Assembly (NCBI GenBank): GCA_003993805.1
Contig: RSEF01000014.1
Coordinates: forward strand, 2,729,941 to 2,793,940
Reading direction: 5' to 3'
DNA: 64,000 bases
From: Himantopus leucocephalus
Taxonomy: Eukaryota > Chordata > Aves > Charadriiformes > Recurvirostridae
The notes beneath the pieces are model-generated. The model did not search any database, was not told where the DNA came from, and saw nothing but the letters and a program-made list of their open reading frames with translations. Each line of letters opens with the position of its first letter. Positions within the stretch are counted from its first letter, which is position 1. Of the stretch, positions 12,617-24,300 are shown one piece after another. Both the position numbers and the translations under genes were made by a program.

Positions 12617-12835
12617 GGCTGCCAGAAGCTTTTTGCTTTGTGTTCCACAGCATATGGGAATAACATGATGCAGATGTACACAACACACAAGGGGACTCCT
12701 GAACCACAACTGTAGGTGCGATTCCAGACCTTCAAAACCAAATCTGCAGTTAAAGCTTGCTTCTGCTACTAACTTGAGTGCACAGCCATAAAGTCAGAAC
12801 TCCTACTCTTAACAGTTTATTGGACTGATGCAGAA

Positions 12836-12857
12836 TACTTTCTTTGAAAAGAAAGTA
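12836..12857 (+). repeat. Inverted repeat with 10-base arms in SNN 3' UTR
   Basis: TACTTTCTTT and AAAGAAAGTA are exact reverse complements separated by two bases, giving a compact RNA hairpin. The arms are low in complexity. Confidence 0.8.
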
Positions 12858-13519
12858 AAGCCTTCAGTAACACATTGAGGGAGGAAATGCAGGAAGTGAT
12901 TTCATTTAGTTGCAGCTAGGTAGGTTAAGCTTTTGACTGCTAGAGCTGAGTTCTCTAACTATGTAGCTACTGCAAGGAAACTGCCATTTTGATGGATTCC
13001 AACCTGGAAACTAATGATGGATACTGAAACCTCAGGGATGGTCCAGAAGGTTTCCAGGAGCTTGAAATGGCAGTAGAGCAGGCTTTTATCTTCTGTAGGT
13101 CTGCATGCTGAAACTGCGGAAGTGGTTACTTATTAAAACTGGCATTAGTGCAACTAGTATGAACTTTTCCTAGAAGCCCTGTTTGTGTACTTAGCAGTTA
13201 GGGTATATGTTAACAGCCTGTTGTAAAAAGGCATTTTAGTCTACAGACAAACAGTCAACTATAGAATTCAGTGGATCTTGTAGATAATGTTCTTGATTAA
13301 ACTGTATTACTACAAGATAAGATTCAGTCTTTCTTACAAAAAGAAATGTTGATACGGGGAAGGGAGATTGCTGGTCAGTTTGTAAAAGACTTTTTAGCTA
13401 GCAATGGCAAAGTCCTTCCAAATAAGGACACCCCTTTCATTTCCTGCTCTGTGCTATAGTTCAGCTATAGGAACTGTAAAAAGATGTGTTAAATGGGGAG
13501 TTCTGGACCTCAAAGGTTT

Positions 13520-13556
13520 GGGGGGTAGGAGAGGGGGCAGAAAGGGGAGGAGAGGG
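13520..13556 (+). other. Potential G-quadruplex in SNN 3' UTR
   Basis: Four G tracts (6, 5, 4 and 3 G) are separated by 7, 6 and 6 bases. This meets the usual G3+N1-7 rule on the sense strand, so an RNA quadruplex is possible. Confidence 0.5.
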
Positions 13557-14682
13557 AACAACACTGAGCCACTAATGGCAGCTTACATGTTCTGACACTC
13601 TTAGGGTAGGCACAGATGGTTTGAGGCCACTCACCTGTTTTCTGTGACTTCACATGTAGCTTCCTTTGCCTACTGAAATTTTTAAACACTTAATTGCCTA
13701 GGAGAAAAAAAGCTACTGTAAATCTGTTCCCTGAAGCCCAAGTTCTTGAGCTCTATAGGAAGCATTAGACTTGCTTCTTGTACCTGTACGTATGGGATAA
13801 TTAAGTAACATAGGCCTAGGAAGCTTGCTTGAGAATTACAACTATACACAGGACAATAATGGCCTAGCCAGTAAAGTGTTGTCCCTTTCTTGTACAGTAA
13901 GATGTTAACTTGCATTTTTAGTGCTACAATTACCTTTTTTTTTTTGAATTGAAGGCTACAATTTGAAGCAAAATTAATGCTGTCAGTAGCAAAAAGCTCC
14001 TGCTGTTGCCTCTTAAGTACAGTATTGGGGTACAGCTGATAGAGGGCTGTTATTACCCTGGCACTTTTTTTTTTTTTAAGATAGTAGTCTCATGAGACTT
14101 GCTTGTATAGTCAGATCCATACACTTAACTGCTGTGTTCTAGGCCTCTTACAAATCAAGGAGAAAAGGATTAATTCAGTAAGACTTTTAGTTTTCAGTAG
14201 AGAAAAGTTCACACATGGCTCTTGCAGGTTTCAAGACAGTTAACTTGATACAAAAGTGATACAAAGTGCTGAAGTTCTAGAACAGAATAGTTGTAGCAAG
14301 ATGACTTTGTCCATTCAAGTTTACTGATTACACAAATGAACTATCTCTATTTTAATTCAGCAAAGAGAATGCAGTGTAAAGGGCAAACTTCAGAAATTAT
14401 GGAAAAGTATAAATCAAAGGTCTAATTTCTCTTCTAGCAGCTGTAAGAAAAAGCCAGTGAAAAATAACTGGTCCTTAGTCAGAGGTGCTTCACACTGCTG
14501 CCCCTCAAAATCAGCATCTTTAATTTAAATGGATAGGTGTCTTTGCAAGTTAGTGCAATAGTAAAGTGCAGAAAGTGTTTTCCATTCTCCTCTTCTCTTT
14601 AGATGTGGGTATCTCCTAAGTTGTTCAAGTATACAAAAAATATTCCATTTGATTTCTTTTTCTAGATCATGTGGGGGAAGTC

Positions 14683-14688
14683 TTTATT
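14683..14688 (-). promoter_or_regulatory. TXNDC11: TXNDC11 poly(A) signal
   Basis: TTTATT on the + strand reads AATAAA on the minus strand, 71 bases past the TXNDC11 stop codon. Cleavage is expected near 14660-14675, giving a very short 3' UTR. Confidence 0.6.
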
Positions 14689-14701
14689 TACAATGAATTT
14701 C

Positions 14702-14707
14702 AATAAA
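14702..14707 (+). promoter_or_regulatory. SNN: SNN poly(A) signal
   Basis: This AATAAA is the first canonical signal on the + strand after the stannin stop codon. A GU-rich stretch (CTTTGTGT) follows about 40 bases downstream, as expected of a cleavage site near 14720-14735. Confidence 0.6.
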
Positions 14708-14758
14708 ATTTGCATAAATACCTACCCAATACTGCATCATTTCACTTTGTGTAAGCAA

Positions 14759-15386
14759 TCATTCTGTCCTGTTTACACTACTGTGCTCTGTCTCTATGGT
14801 ATCAATACTATCAATCCTTTTTTCAGCTGATGTGGCAATAGCTGTTGAAACTGATAAATCGTTATCTTCAGAAAGTGTTTGCTCTGACTGAAGGGATTCT
14901 TTAATTTCATCTTTGCTCTGTAGCTTTCCTTCGCTCGATGCTACCAGGATTCTCAGTAAAGTATTCTCTTTAAGGAGATTTTCTGATGCATCAGCTAGTT
15001 CTTGAAGCTTTTCAGCCATTTCTAGTAATTCTTGATTCTTCTGGTCATATGTGGCCTGTAACTGCTCACTATGGAGCTGCAGAGTCTTGTGCTGCTTTTC
15101 CAGTGTGTGTTTTTGCTGCTGTAGTCTATGTTCCTCTCTCCTAGCTTCAGAAAGCTGTGCTTCAAGCTGGTCATGGGCCTGATGAAGGGCACTGATTTCT
15201 GATCTTAACTTCTGAATTTCTCTCTCTAAGTGGGAGATGTGCCCTTGCTGCAGAACTGTCTCTTTATGTAGGCATTCTTTGGTACAGGGCTCTGATGAAG
15301 AAAGACTTGAGTGATGTAAAATAAATTTAAGGAGATTAGGAAGGTTAACTGAAAAGTCTTCAGGGAACTTCACACTTTGTTCCTTC
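14759..15386 (-). CDS. TXNDC11: TXNDC11 coding exon 12 (terminal)
   Basis: It encodes residues 707-915: the end of the last thioredoxin domain ([14 protein letters not shown]), a coiled coil beginning [13 protein letters not shown] and ending near [11 protein letters not shown], and a polar, poorly conserved tail ending NRTE. Acceptor ATTCTAG. The stop codon is at 14759-14761. Confidence 0.96.
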
Positions 15387-18300
15387 CTAGAATGAAATAA
15401 CAAATTAATATTAAAACATTCAGATATGTAAGCAATGATAATTTTGTCTAAGCATCTGCTGGTTCAACTCCAACCTGGTATCTTGGGTTTTTTATCAAGA
15501 ACAGTTAATATAGCAGCTAGGAGAAACCTGAACTCATGTAATAAGCTCAGTACTTCCTTTTGATGAACACTTTTAGCTGTATTCCAGTCCAGGTGAGCAT
15601 CTCTGCACTGGATTGGTATTTGTCTGAGAGCAAAATTTTCTGACAAATTTCAGGAAACAGTTTTTACTCAAAAAAAAAAAAGTATCCCGATTATGGGTTA
15701 TGAGCCTAAAGTATGTATGGTAGCATCACTGTTGGGCAGGTGTGATCAGAGCACACCGATACTAATATTTGTTAATAAGCTGAAGGACAGCATTGAAGTG
15801 TTTCTAATTCTACATACATTGTTAGAAGTTAAGTCCAGATGTATAAAGCCATCTGATGGGAAATGACTATTTTGAGCATATATATGTTATCCTGGAAGAA
15901 GCAGCTTAATGTGTTCCAACATCAGAAGGGTATTGCAAGGAGCAGAAAAATACAATTTGCTTTTAAACAGTAAGCCATCACTTTAGTCAGAAGCAAGACC
16001 CTTTTACTGTCAAAAAACCAAATTCTTTTAATGGTTCCTCTTACTTCTTTGACTTTATGCCACTGAGATGATCAAGGAATCTAAACCAAACACGTTTGGG
16101 TTAGTGTTTTTTTTTTCCTAAAGCTTGTTATATGGCTGCAAATACAAAGCCCAGCCTATGAAGAGGTAGGGCCATTGCTTTCTGCAACAGCATAAACTGT
16201 TACTCTTAACCTGGCAAAAGTCTGAGCTGCTTGAAGAACAAACAAGTACCAAATTTCTTCGTCAAGACTACTAACTACCAAAAAACATCCACAACCTCCA
16301 GCTGTGTCAAATGTTAAAATTATTGCCCTTTTTGGACCATGGAGATACTTCATGACAAAACATAGGAGGCTAAACTGTCCTCTGAGGACTAGACAGGAAC
16401 TCTTAACCTTCTCTTCCTGAGCCAGGTAGGTCTTCAACCTTTCACTCAGTGTGTTCCAGTATAACATGAGTTTGCTGCCTCCTGACTATTGCAGTAGAGC
16501 AACTTACACTTCACTATGTTTAAGTGGGAAGCTAGCTAATAGTTTCTCACTTTGTATCGTCTTTAGCCTTCTCTCTTTCATTAGGGAGCGATCAAAACAG
16601 AGAAGAAAAGCTTAGTCTACTTCCCTTTGGTTGCTAAATTCATAGCCAGATTTATGGTATGTAGCATGCATTCAGACGTGGCTTAATTACACATACCAGA
16701 AAAAGGACATAGGATAAACCAAATAAAAAAACTATTCCAAAGCAAGAAAGCCAGATTCAAGTATAATGCCTTATGTCTCAAAGTTTACCGCTGCTGCTCC
16801 TGTACACACACCATGAACAACTCCTATGTACCCACATTTGTGACATTATGTTTCTGAATTGCTTACACCGTGCATCTGAAACAGGGGAGTTATTTAGTTA
16901 CCAATTACAGTTGCCTCAAAAATGCTTTCTGTGAAATCCAACTCATTAGCATATGGGATAGAAACATATGCTAATTTCATTTACTGAGAACTATGTATTG
17001 TATTTCAGGTAGAAGACAGATACCATATGTTATCAGTAATTCAAGAACTTCAGCCAAATGAGGCTGTTGTTCATCAAAATTAAGCTATTTCTGGAAGCAT
17101 AAGCAACATGATTTTTTTTTCCCCTGCAGACTTGTGGTGATCAACCAAGTTACACTTGTAATTACCATCAGCAGTTTTTCAGATGACAATCAACTCACAT
17201 CCAAGTTTAATGAATCATGACATGACTTAGGCAAAAAAAAGTCTAGACTAAGACAAAATTGGCTTATACAGTGGTAATATTTTACTATGTCATCATCCAT
17301 TCTTATTGATCAAAACCATACTATGTATCAGAAGAGCTAAAAGGCTATTTAAAACAAAAAGCAAACCAAAATATTAACAGCACGTGGTGGAAAGAAATTG
17401 AGAACAGAGTTAATTTGCAAAAATTCTCATAAGGCAAATGCATAAGGAGCTACACAGAAAGCCTTAAAGAAGCACCTTTATATCCAAAATTCATATACGA
17501 CTACTCTAGTAGTGCTACTAATACTACAAATACTATCAAAACCTAATCTTCTTGATTACTTAGATGCAGCAAAATATAAAACATACTGGAGAGGAAAAGC
17601 AAGAGAGAAAACAATGACTAGAGATAAGGTACTTTTATGAAACCAATTGGAACATTACAAAAACAATCTTACTAAAACTATTAGGTCTGTCACTCCAGGG
17701 ACAGCCTAGAGCTGCTTTATAAAACAGACCAAGGCAAAAGAAATAGGGAACACTGGACTTTGTAGTAACACAAAGTTACTAGATGGTAAGTATTACAAGA
17801 AGCTTCACTTACCCTAAATTGTTTTACTGCTCCAAAACCTGTTTGAGCTATGCTTAAAATAATTTAAGAAAAACCTTTTCTTTATATTATACGTGACACT
17901 CACTCTATCCCTGAGAAGGCATGGCTCTGCAAACTACATCCTTGTTCAAAAGTGGGCAGAAAGTCACTTGACTCGAGTTTCCAAATACTATGGTGGGGCT
18001 CATTAAGTAGAGCTGTGGTCTTAAAATGATAGCCACAGCGGTATTTGGAAATCAGTTTCTAACTTTGTCCAGCCCTAAAATTAACCACATTAGTATTCCA
18101 ATTGTTGTTAATATGGTTAGATCTAGTAGATCTTCAGCTTATGCCACTTGACCTAACGGAGTAGAAGACAACCACATACTACTACTACTTGTCTCAGTTG
18201 TCAACAGCACCTCATGAAACACATGTGGCTCTTCTCAACTAAAATTGAGACTACTCATCTTTAAACCAGCAGGTCCTCTGCTTGTAGCCACTCAAGCCAC

Positions 18301-21300
18301 CCAGAACACGGACTGTGCAGAGATGAAGAGTCTGCCAGAAAATGTGCAAAACTGAGATGCAGTGGAATCTGCAGAACTTGATGGGTAACTGGACTGGGAT
18401 ATTGGCACTGAAGACTGCAGCTTTTACTAAGCAGCGGCTGAAGGTAACACTGCCTTTATGTAGACTGATACACACCTTGGAACTGTACTCCAGCTAAATT
18501 CCTGCTCAATTAACCTAGGGAACAGAGAAGGACTGGAACTGAGCTGGAGGGATGTAGCAGAGGGAGCCTGATCTGAGGCTGATCTGCAATGCTTACTGCG
18601 CAAAGTAGGGGAGATGATGAGTTGGAAGCTGGGGTAACTCAGAACTGATATAAATGAAACTCTTCCTGTACTGAATTAAAACATTAATTTAGAATTGCAC
18701 AGGTTTAAAGATTTTGTGGTACGTAACACTGCACAGTACCAATAGTCTGAATTACCATTTGCTGATGACAGAGTTCTTGAAGGAGAAGGGTAGAAATCAA
18801 CATTTTTATTTTACATTGCAAAGAGGTAGGTATTTATTATAGTGCTTGTTTTCACTTCCTTTCTATAAAAACTGTAATTGTGTAAGATTGAGTATATTTT
18901 AAAACAAGAAAAAACAAAACCCAAGGTCAATCAAATCCAATGCATAGGGCATACACGTAACACCAAAAACATATCCGAAACAATAAATTGAGCATTTTTG
19001 AAAGCTTGTGGCTCTCTTGCATCTAATGTTTCTTTCTTGTTCCTCAGCCTATGAGAGGCTGGATGCACCTGCACTGTGTGTATTGGTACAAACCAGAAAT
19101 GGCACACAGGTCTGACACTGGATTTCAGAATTTCTCCCTGCTGCAGAGGAAGAGTAAGATTCAGGACCCTTGTACGCCATTCCAGGTCCCATCCCCATCC
19201 TAAATGTACTCTCCTGCCCTTTTACAGTGTTAACTTTAGAGTTCCTTTTTTTCCTGACTCACCCTTTGTGCCTTTCTCTACCCCACCCTCCTTTGTCTTG
19301 CTTCTTTTTGTTCACCCATTCATGAATCAATTCCCTTCCTCCCACTCGGCTTTCTATTCTCAATCCTAGTTGTCTCCTTGAAACTACACTTCCCTGTCCT
19401 ACACTCTTATTTCTTGCCTCTTTCTTGGAGGTCTTGCTCGCTGTATATAGTTTCACTTCAACAGCATGTACACCTTGTTTTAGTACTAATCTCCTTTGGA
19501 TATTCTCCTCTGTAGGTGTTAAACTGCTACTGAAGCTTCATTTGTTTTCTCTTAAAGAACGAACTCAAGGCTTCTACAATGCCAACAAATCTGCTGCTAC
19601 TTTTCTCCTGTGAGAAGTCCAGTACTTGTTACTGAGTCAGAATGAAAGCCAAAACATTCTGGCAATATACACAAATTCCCATTCTATAGTATCTGTAAAA
19701 GCAATGCTCTGTCAATTTTTATTCTTTTTTTTTTTAATTACTGCTAAAAAAAATTAGTCAATAGCATTAAGGACACTAATGACAATTAAAGTATCTGCTT
19801 ATTTCAGCAAATTTTTTTTTTTAACTTTGAAAAGAATGTATTTATGCCCAAGTGAAATAGTTAAGTAATAAGTGTTGACTTAAGAAAGAAAAAAGATATT
19901 TCAATAACTACCATGTTAGTTTACACAGGAAGTTCTTACATGAAACAACTTTTCTTTCAAGCATGGCTTTCACTTGAAGACTTTAGCACACTATTTGAAA
20001 TACTTATAGTTTAAAAAAAAAATTAAAAAAAATTATGTTTAAGAAACACTGCAGTAGAACAGCTCAATAAAACCCCCACAGTATTTGCAATAGGTTTTCC
20101 AGTTTCTCTAGCCATGCAACATGACAATCTTCCAATAACTTTTACATAATTTCCAAACTATTTTTAGAATGTTTTCATTTTAAGTACATCATCTTACTGT
20201 GTCATACTTTTGCTTCTTCAACTACCTTTTTTCAGTCCATCCCATATTCTCTTTCTACTTGATCATAACATTCGTAACAGTTGTTTGGGGTTTTTTTTGC
20301 TACATATTCTTTTATGGCAACACAATGTCACTAAACAAGACTAATGATATCACAAAAGCGAGAAAATGAAAATAATTCTATGATTCTGATTTAATTGGGA
20401 ATGAAAACACCTCTTATTTAACGCACATTTTGTACACTGAAATTTCTTTTAATATGAAATTTCTTCCTTTAATATGAAACTTCCATCAATATGAAAGGGA
20501 ACAAAGCTGACATATAAATGAAATATAAAACAGAGGAAAATTTAACCCATATTTTTATTACATCAGGACAAGATATGAGCTATCTCTATATATAGTGCCA
20601 TTCCTATACTATGTAAAGTCAGAGATTTTGCTTTAGATATTAGCATCTCCTTTACAGAGCTTATAAAAGCCAGAAGTATTTCAAGTCATTCTCTCCGCTA
20701 CTGTTAGACTAGTTCTTAGCTGATGGAGCACTTCCATGGTTTATGCAGGTTGCCAAAGAATCCGATATCCAAAATACAGGTACAGCTAGACACACAGACA
20801 TTCCCCGTAAAAGCCAAACATTAGAACAATAACAGAAACACAACCTGAAAGAACTTCAGTCTGAGCAACGAACACTCTGAAGTCCCTCTGATTACATTAT
20901 ACTCATTCTACCACAAAGGACTGAGGGAATAGATAAAAATTCACAGATTAGGACCTCTGTAATGTTTCCAAAGAATGCATAAGCCCTCCTTTAGTACTCA
21001 GATTCTCTATTGTGTTGTTTGGTTTTGGGTTTTTTTAAAGACTTTTTTTTACTTTACAATATGTAACAATCTATCTTCTCTCCCTCTGTAATGTCAGGAT
21101 TGTCAGTTTATGTTCTCTTAAACAAGACTAAGCTTGGGCTGGATTACTTACTCTCTATCTGTGCTTATCTTTCTATTTTTCTTCATTAAAAACACAGCAA
21201 GCAAATCCTTGCATTTTACTGCAAGAATCCATTATAATATTGACATGTCTCTTAGATCCAGTGCAACTTCTATCTAATTGCTTCTAATTGGGTAATCTAT

Positions 21301-24300
21301 GTTGCACCACCATCTACATCACTTCTCCCCCTTTTCCGCCTCCTGTAGTCACTCATTAATTTATTTGGACCATACTAAAATAATAATTTTAAATACAACC
21401 AAATACTAAGGAAAATTAACTGAAGAATAAGTTAGTAATAGTAATGCTGCTGTTCATACATAAAGACTTACAAACGATTAAATAGCGACTTTTTGGAGAG
21501 AACATTTGCTACCTGCATACCACCAGCTATCCATGTCTCTTGGGCTTTTATTTGTTGTTTTGTTGGTGTTGTCTTTTTTAATTAGAATATGCGTAAATTA
21601 AGAAACGCATATATGGAAATGAATTACTGTTTGGCTTTTTTCCTCTACTAAGACATGTAACCAGATAAGTATTATCACTTAGTAAAATGAATGTTAAAAA
21701 CCACAGGGAAAAGAATTACATTACCTCTGATGAGGAAAAAATAAAATGGTTGGGACACGGTCTGTCATAAATTCCCATGGAAGGTCATTTCGAGTTATAT
21801 CAATTCTGTTAAGAAAAGACACACTGATGAAGAGAACAGGCACATGAACAATCTCTATTTTCTTGTAAAACGCCATTTCAGAGATTGGGAAGAAGGAAAT
21901 GAAAGTATCTGTGTAAGTCAGTCTAAATGTGTTACGTCAAAAATACGTTGTGCATATGAGTCAGCAGAATTAATTACCAATATTCGAGATAATAAGGAAG
22001 AACAAAGGGGAGCAACATTGTTTATTGCCAGACATCTCACTTGAAACAAAATGCAAAAGCCACCAAAGGGATGTGCTTTCTGCTGCTGCAATTTTCTTTA
22101 AATAAAAAATAATTATACTTATTGAAAGTGAAGAGAGGAAATTTCTGAAGAAATAGTTTGATCAGTACATCCGTTATGCTAATCACCATTTGCATCATTA
22201 TATTTTATTTTTCATGACTATTAATAGGAGAAACTGTTGGAATCAAACAATAAGGTATATAACTATACTATTACAGCAACCAATTTATAACACTTAGCTC
22301 ATGAAAGAAACTTCAAACAAATATTTTAATTATTTGTTTTTCATCATTCATAAAAAGAAAAACTATCACAAGCACATCTGCTTGTTTTTCCTTTTTAAGG
22401 AGTATTACTGAACTCCTAAAGTGAATGCTGGAATCTCTGCAGAGAAACTAGCTGAGAACATTCCATCTTCATCAATTTTTCAATAAGCAAATGAACAAGT
22501 GTTGGATTAGGAGAATAACACCAAAACTATATCTTTGGCTGTTTCAGCCTACTTTTGAGAAAAAGATGATTAATCTCAGTTTAACAAATATNAAATAAAA
22601 AGAGGGGGGGGGGGGGGGGGGGTTGATAGAAAAATATGTAAAGTATTCCAACTGCTCTCACTCAGCAATTAAATTTCCCAGTCACTCATTATGTACACAT
22701 CTGCATTATGTACACGCCTTCCTTCTCCAAAACAAACAGACCTGCCTAACAGTTTCAACACTAGACTGAATTTTTTTCTATTTGTGAAGTTGTTCCTCAA
22801 GCACAACTCCATGATTATTTTCCCCTCAAGTAGTTTTGAGAGTAAATGATTTGCTTCTTCCAAGGACAAGCACATTCTCAAAGTACAATTTTTTCTAAAA
22901 TTCTACTTAGAAAGAACACAAGATTTTTGTGCACGAAACACTTGCTAAATTCTTGTTATGGTTTTCTCTGCATTTTTAGGTTTTCTTTGATTACAGATAA
23001 AATCCTCATTTACTACAATTTTGTTATAGAAAAAACATAGACAATCACATCAGTAATACGGCAATAAAAATAACGGAGCAAATGAGAGAACTTCAAAGTC
23101 AGGAAAGAGAATTGGTATAGATTTGAGAGTAGCATTACATCTGTAGGAATAAAGCTGCAATTATAAACAGGCGGTAACTGCAGGTTTTTAATTGAATTTT
23201 CTTCCTATACATCTCACGCTGCCTCCTGGAGTAAGTTCAGTCAGAATAAAACAAGGATGCAATCAGAGCAGATGTTGTAAGTATTGATGTATTATCAAAT
23301 ACATGAATAAGAATGTTTCGGTTGCACTGAAACATTAAAAACCCTGGAAACACCAAACAATACCATGTCTTTTTTACATATATATTACACACATGCATAC
23401 ATATATAAATATATGTCTATAAACTGGTGTTGGCTGGGATAGAGTTAATTGTCATCATAGTAGCTTGTATGGTGTCATGTTCTAGATTTGTGATGAAAAT
23501 AGTGTTGATAACGTAGGAATGCTTTGGTTACCGCTGAACAGTGCTTCCACAGCATCAAGGCCGCCTCTGTTTCTCACTCTGCCCCACTAGTGGATACACT
23601 GAGGGGTGGGGACACAACCAAGCAGATGACCTGAACTAACCAAAGTGCTATTCCATACCATATAACGTCTTGCTTGGCAATAAGAGAGAAAAGAGGGGGT
23701 TTTACCAGGGTTAGCCATCTTGTACTTGGAAACCATCTGGGCATCAGTCTAGCCACAGATGACGACGAGCGATTGCCTTTGCATCACTTACTTTGCTTTC
23801 TTCTCTCTCCTTCCATTTCTCTTACTAAACAATTAATTTTGGTTTGTTTTATCTTGACCTCCAAATTTTCTTGGTTTTATTCTTCCTTTCCTCTTCCTCC
23901 ATCCCACTGGGGATGGAGGCGGGGCAAGTGAGCAAGTGGCTGTATGGAGCTTAGCTGCCCACCAGGGTTACGCAAAATGCATATTTTTGTGGGTTACCTC
24001 AAACGATTTCTCAAATACAGTACTACAGGATATAATTATTTGCTACAAATTGTCAGAGAGAGGGGTAGAAATTATTTTCTGCTGCTGTTTTATTGATTTG
24101 CTTCCTGAAATTAGGAAACTTCAAGGTTAACTGCACTGTTTAAAAATTCATTTTAATTAAACTACATAACTACTGCAGTGAGATTGAAACCCATCAAATT
24201 TACAGAGGAAAACAAAATAATGCATTCAAAGAGAAATTAAACAGATGACATTCACATCTACTATTGCAAGATTATAGAGAGAAAAAAAGTAATTATTTTC

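Larger units (their letters stand above)
12252..14730 (+). other. SNN: SNN 3' UTR (predicted)
   Basis: After the stannin stop codon no canonical AATAAA is seen on the + strand until 14702-14707, giving a predicted 3' UTR of about 2.5 kb. Mammalian SNN also has a 3' UTR much longer than its coding region. The segment carries a Pumilio-type site, an 18-base palindrome, a 10-base-arm hairpin and a four-tract G motif, each listed separately. The right edge is estimated as 15-30 bases past the poly(A) signal. Confidence 0.6.

Noticed and set aside
16156..16467. 103-residue minus-strand frame in TXNDC11 intron 11
   Set aside because: It has no domain or motif I recognise, no matching splice phase with its neighbours, and the expected exon 11 was found elsewhere with correct phase.
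20370..20395. ATTCTATGATTCT-like stretch resembling a CR1 3' tail
   Set aside because: Only about one and a half units are present and the flanking sequence shows no CR1 3' end.
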